Assembly (NCBI GenBank): GCA_028583405.1
Contig: CM053259.1
Location: 21,801,951 to 21,865,950, forward strand
Direction: 5' to 3'
Source of the DNA: Pogonophryne albipinna
Lineage: Eukaryota; Chordata; Actinopteri; Perciformes; Artedidraconidae
DNA length: 64,000 bases
Below the pieces are notes generated by a model that saw nothing but the letters and a program-made list of their open reading frames with translations, did no database searches and was not told where the DNA came from. The translations under genes and the position numbers were made by a program. Below are positions 31,801 through 43,700 of this stretch, in pieces. Position 1 is the first letter of the stretch, and every line of letters starts with the position of its first letter.

Positions 31801-34800
31801 TCAAGGCTTTCCAGCACGCCGACCAATCAACAGCAACACTTTGATTTAAAATAAAGTGTTAAAATAAGACATGCATCCTATGTAAGTGTACCTGAACGCA
31901 CAGGGAAACAAGTACGAGGAACAAAAGAGTCCAAGATATCTCACAACACAACAACTCTGAGATTTTGCAGCTTTGTCTCATGTGGCTAAAGCTGTGCCCA
32001 GCTGGCCACGTGGGAAATCAGATGTTGTGTCAGGTAAGAACATTAGAGACACTTCAGAGGATACATCTGAACTTATGAACACAGAAATCATTGCTTCTGC
32101 TGGTCTGTATATATTTCTGCCACCCTGTGCCATGCGTGCTTAAAGCGTGTGACCACTCTTGCATGTAACATTGGCTCTGGGAATCAAAAGAAAAGTTGGG
32201 TGCCAAATAGGGTTACAAACACACACAGACCCACATAAATCAATTCCACAAATGGACCCTTTCTTCTATTAATAGCCCCTGCTCCATAAATACCTCCCTT
32301 CCTGCCTTTCACTCTCTGTGGCTGGGGGTCAGGTTGGGTTGATTAATTCGACCCAGGCTGACCGACACGACCCAGGAGCAATATATGAGTAGAGTAACAG
32401 TGGGTGACAGAATTCAGGGGCTAAAAGTGCCTTTTAATTGAATATTTGTCGTGGCAGAGTTTTCTAAAGGCTCGATATGCGTGCGATCTAAAGCACACAT
32501 ATCTACACGCAGTGTGTGAGTGAAAGTGATTTGAGAACACATCAATACAACACCATAGAGCCGAGAGCAGGAGAGCAGCTTGGGGATCAATACGAGGCTG
32601 GCCGTGATGTTGCAGGCAGCCACTTAGGCACAGTGTCTGGAGGCAGGCTGCACGGTAAACACACCGAGACACCCATACCAAACACAGTGATATTTATAAA
32701 AAGAAGTCATATCTGTTTCTATATCTTTTGTGTCTCTTTTGTTTGGATAAAGCTCACGTACAGCAGGTTTGCCTCAAAACAAACCAGAGCAAAGGCTGGA
32801 GGGAAGATATCTACGTTTTAAATTAAGATGTATGGCATAGTCAAGTAGGATAAAGTAGCGGGATCGAATAAAATAGGGTTTTTCAAAATGCTTTAGTAAA
32901 TCATATGAGTTTTTTAATGAACATCTGGGAGGCAATAAATCAGCGATATCTCACCGTGGAAAATGCCTGATAACATCCTATCAGTAAATATCCGGAGAAG
33001 AACTTTCAGAACAAAGAAATGTGTTAAATATTATAAAAAAATCGAGCTTATGCACACAATTGAGATGTATTAAATAGATCCAGGCATGTATACATCTGAC
33101 AAAAGACATAAATAATGCATATGCATATTTTGGTTTGTATATCAATTGTTGGTCCACAGTTTTAGTGGTGCCACGGTTTTATGCATCTGTCCCTGGGTGG
33201 AGCAGCTGTGCTTCGGGGTGTAGCTGTTAGATTTGGAGCTCCTCTGTGGACAATATACAAGGCAACTAATGGCACAAGTGTGGCTTTACAGCAGATATGT
33301 GTTGAATGACAATAATGTTCTTACATGCAGTCAGAATCAGTTACAGGAGCAATATGCTGTAAATATATTGCTAAGTGAGGATCAGAAAGCCAAACAGTGG
33401 CGGCTTCCAAACCTTGACACCTATGCCAACTCACATTAGAGCCTATAGGAGCCATTTCCAAGTTAGAGAGCAGGCTTTTAATAGTGACTAGGCAACTCAT
33501 TGAAAAGGATTATTGACAGATGACATGTTGTTCTGGAGCTGCAACAAGCCTTAAGCTGGGTTACAGACATGATGACAGCGGAGATCAGAAACTGATCCTA
33601 GCCCAGGACAAAAAAACAACACCAATGCGCACTTCACTATGCAAGGCTTGTGTGTGTGTAGCCTTCCAAGGAATCATGACAGTCCCTGCTGGCACTGACT
33701 TACCACGACTGCTGCTGCTTTTGTATTTGTGTTAACTTGCTTAAAATACATAGACTTTGTTAAATCGCTAAACACGTGAGACATGAGTGAGTGTCTTCTT
33801 TCCAGCAAGTCTCCTGTGTTTGTATCTCAAGGCCACTAGCACTGCTGCAGATTCCCTCCTGGCCTTTCTTTTCCCAAACATGTCCCCATCTTGTCATCCT
33901 GTCACTCGCTGCCCAACGTCGAGGTCTCCAAACCCTCGGCGGAGCTTTTGGTGTTCCCTGAGAGAAAACAGAGGCGAAGAAACAGCCAGACATCTCTGTC
34001 TCCTGGTTCCTGTCATCCCCCTATGAGGCACATTCTCCAACAACATAACTCCAGGAAAGATACATATGACAGAGGGATGTGATGAAGAGATGGCCAAGAA
34101 TGGAAGGAGGAGAGAAGAAAGATTAAGATTAATGTGAGAGGGGCGGTCAGGTAGAAGAGTTGAGGTAAAACACAAGAGGGAGGAAACGGCAGCAGAAGAA
34201 GAGTGAACGAGAGCATGAGAGGTGGCCAGTGAGGTCAGAGAAGTGGTGACATAAATCACACAGAGAGAGATGACTTAAGTCAGGAAGAAATGGCCCTTAC
34301 GGGAAAAGGGAAAGGTTTTTCAACCTCTTACGTACTGTTGATTTGTTTTTTTCCTGTCTGGTTTATCTGTTATTCTGAAAGCAAATGTTGTTTTCAGAGA
34401 AAAACAAGTGTTGTTTTACAAGCTCCATCAAGGGTTTCGAGTGTTGTTTTTACAACACTTGTTGAGAAGGCATCGTGACTACACATTCAGTAAACATATT
34501 CAGTTCTCTAACATAGTTATTCTTCCAGGAGCTACTAGCATCACTTTTTATTGCCAAAGTAAGTAACTGTTGAGTTAAAAACAAGGCATAAATTCCCCAT
34601 CTAAAACAACAGTATTGTACATGTTCAGGAAAGACCTGAACTACATATTTTTGTAACGAACAACTCCGCTGGAAAGCATAAATTTAGGCTCACGAACAGA
34701 AGAACAGAAGAACAGAGGAGGAGACGTATGCCCTATGTTTCGCTCCATTTAGGGTCTCTGCTTCTCTGGTGGAGCTACAATCTAACGTATTTCCAGAGCC

Positions 34801-37706
34801 ATTGCTAGATAACCTGCCCAGCATGCATAAACACGGCTGATTTATAATACCTCTAAAGACACTGCTTCACAGAGCTGAGGAAAGCATATGACATCCCACC
34901 CAGCGGGCGACACACACATACATCCTAAAGGGAGAGCAGTATGGTGTGAAATGAAGGGGATTTACACCCCGAGGGACAGCACACATGTGTATGAAGGGGA
35001 ACATTATACTGGTCATGTGCATGCGTTATTTTTGTTCAGGCAGGGATATGTTAACATTGATATCCCTATTACAGTACTACACATATTATTGGGAAGACTA
35101 CAGTTTACTCACAAAAGCTTGAAATACTTTATAATGCAACTTGGCAAAATAGATTTAAAAAAAAACATTCATAATAACAATTAGCTCTTCAAAACTTCCC
35201 ACAACCCCTCCCATAAAAGATTCCACAGAACTGTTTTGACACTTGGAAGAAGACTGAGAACACAAGCAAACATGGATTTCTGCAAATACTCACACCTTGT
35301 TCTGAATAAACGACAGCTTCGTCCTGCACACAGCATGGCATGAATGTGACAATACATTTATAGAACAGCATGTTTTGATTATTCTTCCAATAAATCTCTC
35401 ACTACTTCCTGTAGATGTAACGTGACTAACAGTAAGAAGGGCAGAACACTATGTGTACACAGCCAAAACACTCGACTCTAGCACACTGTAATAAAACAAT
35501 ACAAGAATAAAACAAAGAAAGAATATTATTACGGGTTCATGGTCGCTGCGGCACATTATGTTACTGAAACCATTCTCCAGTCTGTGGACATTGTAGACTG
35601 TAAAGAACAACTTTGCCGATTTAAAAAAAAAAAATCTTATACATTGGCTTATCCAGTCATCCTAACTACCCCGCGCTTGCTTCTTTAAAAGGAGACGAGT
35701 GGATCTCATTTAGGCTCCTCTCCATGTCTGGTTTGTTGTGCTCTGTTCATCAGCAAACAGCCACGGAGACAACGATAGGAAAGCAGTCCACATTCCTCCT
35801 CTTATCTCACCGCTCTGCATTTTTAGGGCTCACTATCACACCACTGCAGAACTCGTTGCCCCTTGAACTCCGAGTACATGACAGTCAAGTGACCGGAGCA
35901 AACAGAGGGTAAAAATACCTCAGAGCACAAGCTCAGGGTGTATTGGTTTACTAGGAAGTAATGCAATGATGAAGTCATGACGAAAACATTGTTTACAAAT
36001 AAGTAAGAGGAGAGGTGCTCAGTCCCGGATGTGTTTCTGTAGAGAGGCCTTCAGGGGACGACACAGTTATGTTTGACTAAGCCACACCGATTTAACACTA
36101 GAACTGCCAAGGTGTGACATATGCCCTAAAACTGCTAACAGGGCAAATGTACGCACTATTATATTGATTTTCAAGATTCAAGGTTAATTCTACAACACAG
36201 GGGTGTCTAACAAAATGCCTTGTAGCTATATCATTATATTTAGGGTAATCTGGGGCCTCTGGAAAACGTAATTATAATTGTAACTGTGTATTACTGGAAA
36301 TATGTTATTCGCTGAAATACATCCTCAATGTAAATATTTTCTCAAATCTTTTTTTTTCCAGATGACTTCCCTATTAGACCTGGATTTGATCTTAACTCCA
36401 GTCCACAAAAGAAGAACAGGAATACGCACATAGCCACTTCTTTAAACCAACATTGTGTTACAAGATTACTTTTTCTCTTACAGTCCATCATTTGACTTCT
36501 TCTGTTCACCTCTCTTAGCTATCTGCCTTCTAACTTTTTCCTTTGTTCACCCTTTATGTTTCCTTTGTTATTCTCATCCACTTTTCTCACTTCCCTTGTT
36601 AAGCGTGCTCCCTCTCTCCATCTCTGTCTTCCTCTTTGCCCTCAGAGTCAGCTGATATAGCTGATTGTGGGCTCACAGAGCCTACATGAATACCTGCATG
36701 TTAAATGAACCCAAACTGATTTTAATAAGGCAGCAGCATTTCCACTAGAGCTCTTCATTAGGGCTGATGTCAGCTCACCAGAGGGGATCTTCACTGATTC
36801 TCTCCTATCAGTGCTCTCTGATGTCGGGGGGGAATGACCCTCTCACCACAAACTCCACAACCAATGTCCTTATCAGTAGAGTGGGTGAGTGCTGGCCCTA
36901 ATAAAAAAGAAAAAGCTTTCCATTCTGGTGCCATCCATTAAGAGGGCAGTCAAAAGGGAATACTGCAACACTTTATAGGGCTGTGGGAGGGAGCAGGCTG
37001 AGTGTTGACAAAGCACTGTCTGGAAACATTAGTTATCTTACACTGTAAAGACTGCAATGATGAGTGGAGCACCATAATGAAACCAGGCACTTTCTGTGGA
37101 ATGAATACGAATGAGTCCATAAATCTAAATAGCAACAACGCCTGGAGACAATACATTAGGAGACAATGCAGGGCTTGTTTTGTCACGATAATCAATGATT
37201 TTATAAGAAATGTTGCACCCCTGGGATATGATTGTGTCTCTCCTGCTTCGAAGGTCGGAGGTCAAAGAGTCTTCTTAACTTAGTTCAACACCACTGCAGC
37301 TGAGGATACAATTCAGGAATATGCCCCTGTGTTTCTCTGCAAGGACTCTATGCTGCAGTGCAGTGCAATACATAACTGAGTGTTCTGCAGAGTTGTAGTG
37401 TTTTGTGTTCTCACCAGTACAGGGGAGGACTTTTGGAAGCGTTGCAGCAAATCTTTCTGCATCAGGCTGAGTCGTTTGCCCCGGGCCTTCCTGCGCAAGA
37501 CACTCTGCACCCGTGCCGACGGACGCCGTTTTGGTCGAATTCGCATCCGGTAATTGATTGGATGCAGCCACTGATAACAGTACTGACACACGGAGGTGTT
37601 CTGCAGCAGAGTGGAGGGACCGTGCTTCCGTTGTTCTGAGAAAAAGAGACAGTGTGAACACTAAATAGCACCACTACCTACTGATGTGGCTTTGTTTGGC
37701 ATGTAC

Positions 37707-37788
<82 letters not shown>

Positions 37789-40700
37789 TCCCACCAGGCA
37801 GACTGCTACATCTGGCTGACTCGGTGTGTTTGGCTGTGGGTAAAGTGAGATTTATCAACCTGGTGATCACTCACGACAACATGCAGAAATGGAAACAGAA
37901 CAAACATTGTAATTCAGAAGTCAGATTCATCCAGGAGGTGTTCTCTTTTCTTACCATTAGCCTTCACAGGACACTGCCTAGGGAGGAAAAAAAGAGACTA
38001 GATCAGATATTTTGAACGGATGCTTTTTATACCAGACAAGAATACTGTGATTTAAATTGATCTAACTTTTTTCAGCATGTTTTATAAGATTTTTTAAATC
38101 GAAAATACAAATAAAAATACTAGAAAAAGTCTAGCTTCCATGAGAACAATTGATTTTAAGACGTGTGGGACAAACCTCTTTTTATTTAGATTTTGTATTT
38201 CATCTTAATATCTTTTTGTATATAGCATTTTTACTATAAAGAAAAAATATAAAGAATTTTTTCAATGAATTCAAATTGGCTGTTGCTTCGTCAACTGGCC
38301 TTGTACACGACCCTGTAAAAACCATTAGTAAAAGATCATTATAATGTAAAACTTAGATTTAAAAAGTTTTTGGTTCTCTTGGGAAAAGCATTTATATATA
38401 AGTCAACATGCAAATGTGTTTGTTAAAAAATGCCCTTTTACATTTGCATAACAGCCTTTGACACTGTTAACAAGGTAATGTAATAGGGAAAGGATACTTG
38501 GAATAATTTAGTTCCACGTAGATTTCAATGTATGACTCTGCTGAAAGGAACTGACAGATAACAATGCTGTTAAAATACATGAAAATAAACACATTGGAAA
38601 ACAGCTTGTGACCAACAAATCTTCCCCATTAGCAATGTGGAAAGCATCCGGCCTGTCCAAAACAATGCAAGGCAAATGTCCACACCATTTTATTCCCCCC
38701 CACTACAGAGCTACCCGTTGACCACTAGGCTGCCTTCAACTTTGGAAAGCATGCAATGAGATATTCCTGCAAATATTCAAACTAAGCTACTACTAAATCC
38801 CACTAAATTAGCCCTGGGCTTGAATCAATGAGAGGAAATGTACTGTCCAGCTGCACGTGTGGCAGGAAAAGGGGCTGGCTGTTCACGGAGAGGAGGAGGG
38901 GGCGGGGGGTCGACTTTAATCTGGAGTTGACCCACTGACTGCAGCTGCGTATGCTGTCAGCGCTTTGTTGACGCTCTCCACTAGCCTTCTTAACCACCCT
39001 ACATTTGAGATGGCGCATTGTTGACGTTAAGTGGGTGGAGAAGGATTACTACATATCTGTCATCACTTTTCACACAGTCTGAGTCACCGTCGCACGATCC
39101 ACCACAATTTAATAATCAGTGACTTAGAACTGTCATATTATATAGAAGCCCTGAGGAAAACACTGGAAATGAAGAGGAGTTGTTCGAGGCTGGCGTGGTG
39201 CATTGAGGCTCCGCAGAGGATGGATAACAACTCACAGGCCTCAAAAGATTCCCCAAAAACACTTTTGATGGTTGCTGAGAAAGCTTTTCTTCTTTTTTGG
39301 CTTATATAAATGTCTGCCACTTCCTGAGGTAGTTGCATCAGGAATAATCAGAAATTGTACTCGACCCCACTGAGAAACACTTCATAAAAGGACACATTCT
39401 TCATGCTACTGACGGAGCAAACTCTCTGACAAGGCTGTGAGCAAACCACTGATGACTCCACTGTGAGGACTTTTCAGATTTGGTTTTCCCATAACCTCTC
39501 CTTCCGCTGCTCTAGTGATAAACCAGCTTTCAGGAACTGCACACCGCAAAGAAACTCTTTCATTGCCCCGATCTAATTATCATACTTGTCATGCATCTCC
39601 TTTTAAGGGCACACTTAGTTGTGGTGACTGGAGATATGGGACCTACACATGAACTGTTGATAAGTGGGAGATGCCATAAAGTGATACTTAAAGATGCCAA
39701 AGGGTTGGGGGGGGGATTTGGCTACAATGTAATAATGTAATTAGAGACTGAAGCGCTAGCTGAGGTAAAGCACACAATGAAAAGCACTATGAACATGTTA
39801 TTGCTACCATCAGGGTAACAGTGCTACTGCTGCTGTATTTAAAAAAGGAAAAACTACTAAACTCTAAAATATTTCGACACAAACAGCCAGGCTCGGCTAG
39901 AGGTATGTTCAGCAACAATTAGTGAACACTAGATATTGTATCCTACTACAGCATAGTCTGGCAGTGTTCCTATTAAACAGCTGGAAGTGACAGAAAGAGG
40001 CCAGCAGGTTTCTTACAGTCTAGAGTCACTTTCATGTGTGTAGACTAGCGGAGAGGGGCAGTAAGACACGAGGAACACAAAGTGTGTACCATGTCTCAAA
40101 AGATGTTGGCATTGGGACAAAATACATTTAGTGAAAAATGTTGACAAAAGTAATAATTGCCCCTTGATTGAATAATTTATTTCAAGTTAAGTTTGGTTAT
40201 TTTTAAGATATAGCCAACATAAGGGATTGTAATGTACCTAATACTTGGGTTTATGACAACATACCTGCAAAACGAATGACATTCCTATTGACCTCAACTG
40301 TACTTTGTTTTGTGCGTATTAGCAAATATTAGCAGGCTTCCACATTAAACTTATGCCTAAGAAAGTGAGGTACACATATTAAACATTATACCTGCTAAAC
40401 ACATTCATGTTGCATTATCTTTGTGAAAGTAAAAACAACATGCCTGACAGCATGGTTCAGGTTAGGATTTGAACACCCCACCCTGGGCTTTGGGAAACCA
40501 CAATGATATTTCTTCCACTATTTTCTGACATTTTACGTGACATTATTTCAGAAAAAACTGTCAAAACATTTGATAATAAAAATAATCAATAAAATAATAG
40601 TTGGAGCCCTACTCTGCTTTAAATATTGTCCACTGAACACAGACCTCTACTGGTATCAGAACTCCAATACTATTGGCTAATATTAGATTATAATTGATTT

Positions 40701-43700
40701 ATTGGTAATATAAGACGATGTTATGGTCTCTATTGAGAGTGCATGTAACTGGGCTTAATGCTGAGCAAAAACACTTGAGGCTATTTAATAGTTGAGTAAC
40801 TGTGTGTTTGTCAAGCAGACATCTTGCATACTTTGGTTATGAGACCAGTCCGGTTCCAGTTACCAAACAAACAACTATGACTATGAATTTACTGGAAAAC
40901 AGGTTCACTAGTCGGGCAACTTGAGCCACAATAAAGTCATGTCAGTTCACAAACAAGGACCAAACAGGCCGTCACAAACATTCGCCTGGAATCATTTCAT
41001 GAACGCTTTTACTGCAAGGCAAAATTGATATTTTTGTACTGAGAAAACAACTAACCAATTGTTGCCCTGATGCAAACACAAACAAAAACACGTTAGTTAA
41101 TAATCAGCCTGCCAGAAGGTGAAGACAGCGGCAGAAGGCAGTAACACAATCTCCCACAAATATGTGTAGTAGTGTCTATGAGTGCAGACGCGCTCCCACG
41201 ACCAAAACACTCCAGTGACGCATGACCAAAACCATAACTGGAGAAGAGAAGGCGCTGGAAAGACCCGGAGGAACATGGAGAGACAGTTGCGGTTCATTAG
41301 GACTAAAAGCATTTTCAACACACACTCAACACTTATGCCAGCTACTATTTGAGCAATGCTGACGAAAACATTTTCATTTCCCCTCCGTTAACTGATCCAC
41401 TGCGTCCAAGATCTCAATCTGGAACTCTATTTCATTACATTCATTTCCCTCCTGATATGCTTTCCATATTATTACTCTGGCTGAAGATCAAATTCAAAAT
41501 TCAATTAGCTCATCACACTTTCAGTTTTTGCTGTGGCTGCTTATTGTGTCTTCTCTGCCAGGCACTTTGGCATGAAACCAGCCAGGTCTTTGAGCTACTG
41601 GTCCAAACATTGAGAATCGTGTCTTGCCTGCTAGACAGCTGGGCACAGTTAGGCTAAATGTGGTCGAAATGTTCTCTTTAATCACAGCTCCTCCATAGCC
41701 AGGAAATCTGGGGAATAGATCGATGTATTTCAATAGCACTGGCCTCGCACACATCCGTAAAATGACCCTGACTTTCACCGTTAAAACCTCTGTTTTGATT
41801 TCCATTCATGGTTCTGCCCACAGATTTCCTGGCTCAGGTGAAAATGAAAACAACGTGGAGGATGTGGGGACATGGTTGAAACCCAACTCAAAGTCCACAC
41901 ACACACACTTTAACACACTTCAATGGATTAAAACACCATATCCATTATGATAGAGAAAAGCACACAGACACACCTGTGAGTGGCAGGGCTCACACACACT
42001 AGAGAGACTAAAGTGGCTTTATCCGGAAATTACATTCAGCTTTGACTTTCCTCACAATAAGATAATCACCAATGTGTGGGATACGCCATCAGAGACATAC
42101 ACTTTGGCAAAGAAACAAATTGAAGCAATGAACTGTGAATGATGACGGAGTTTAAGAACCGGCATCTATTATTTTTGTTTTATTCTAATAAGGATGAAAA
42201 GACTTGACTACCAGAGGCTTATTAGATAAAGGCAGTTGGGAAAGACTTTTATGAGACCTTGTGGCAACCTTGCAAAAGATGAAAGAGAAGAGGCGAGGTT
42301 CTGTTTGCTCTCCTACCCGATGATAAGAGGAAGTGTCTTTGCTTGCAGCACTTAGTTTTCTCTGTTTTGTTCACATGTTTAAGCTTGTTAGGAAGGTGCT
42401 GTGACCTCACCAATGAAATATAACTCACTGTGAAAATACACATGATTTAATAAGAGTACGTTTAAATTGAATTCATCAGTTGCAATAGCTCACACATGCT
42501 GCACAAAATCCCCCAGGCCATTCAACTGCACATGAGCCACTGGGCACAACCAGCTCGTATAATCAATCGTAATCAATCGCATCAATCGTAAAAATATATC
42601 TTTTAAAAACCGGGATGAAACGCAACTGAAATGTGTGCAAAAGGAGCTTAATCACATGCTCAGAGAAGCTAGAAGGAGACATAAGGAACATAACTTTTCT
42701 GAAATGAACTCCAAGGATCTTTGGGACACTATGAAGGCAATCACAAATATGACTCCAGCTACAAAAACTCTCTGTACCTCTGATGACCTGCAAAAAGCAA
42801 ATGAACTGAATGACTTTTACATGAGATCTGAAACCCAGGACTTCTCCTCTGAATGTACAGACATCTTAGAGACAATCTCTGCTACTGACCAGGACAAAAG
42901 GGTGCTGATTGACCCTTTAAAAGGTCCAATCACTTTTCAAGCACACCTGTACTAAGAAGGCCACAGGGTCAGATGGCATCTCTGCATTCCTCCCCAAAAC
43001 ATTTGCAGAAGAACTGACATCAGCATGGTGTCCCATATTTCAAAAATCTGTTGATCTTCACACCATCCCCACCCTCTGGAAAACATCAATAATAACACCT
43101 GTTCCCAAAAAACCTTGTCCAAAGGTAAACAATGATGTTAGGCCTGTTGCATTGACATCCATTGCCATGACATGTTTTGAGAGGATGATGGTGCCACTGC
43201 TAAAGAAAGTATGTGTATGTATTTTAATGTTTACTATGTTTGTATATGTACATGTATGTGGAACTGCAGGACGGAGTCCAGAACAAATGTCCTTACGGGG
43301 ACAATAAAGTATATGGTATCGTATAATGGGAATAGCCACTGGAACTAAACAAACAGCCATGCTCCACAATAAGAAGATAATTTTGTATAACAACAATAAT
43401 ATGTGGCATCATCAAAGAAAAAAGTCAGTAATCAAGCAACAGCCAAATATTACTCAGACTTAATGTGGAGGTGGAAAAAGACTGATACACCAAGCTGTGA
43501 ATATTCATCAGCCACTAATGATCCAACAACAAAGTGGATGTTGCCTATCCTCATATGGGCAAGTCTTCAAAAGGAGTGATATGCATGTGAGTGACACATT
43601 ACCTAGCCATATTCAAATGTAAAATGTAAAAGGTGAAAAAGAACTGTACATAATAAGCTTTTCAGTGGTTAAGGGTTAGAAGAGCAATGCTATTACACTT

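Noticed and set aside
36095..36135. TTTAACACTAGAACTGCC, similar to the end of a fish DNA transposon
   Set aside because: No matching opposite end or target duplication was found nearby.
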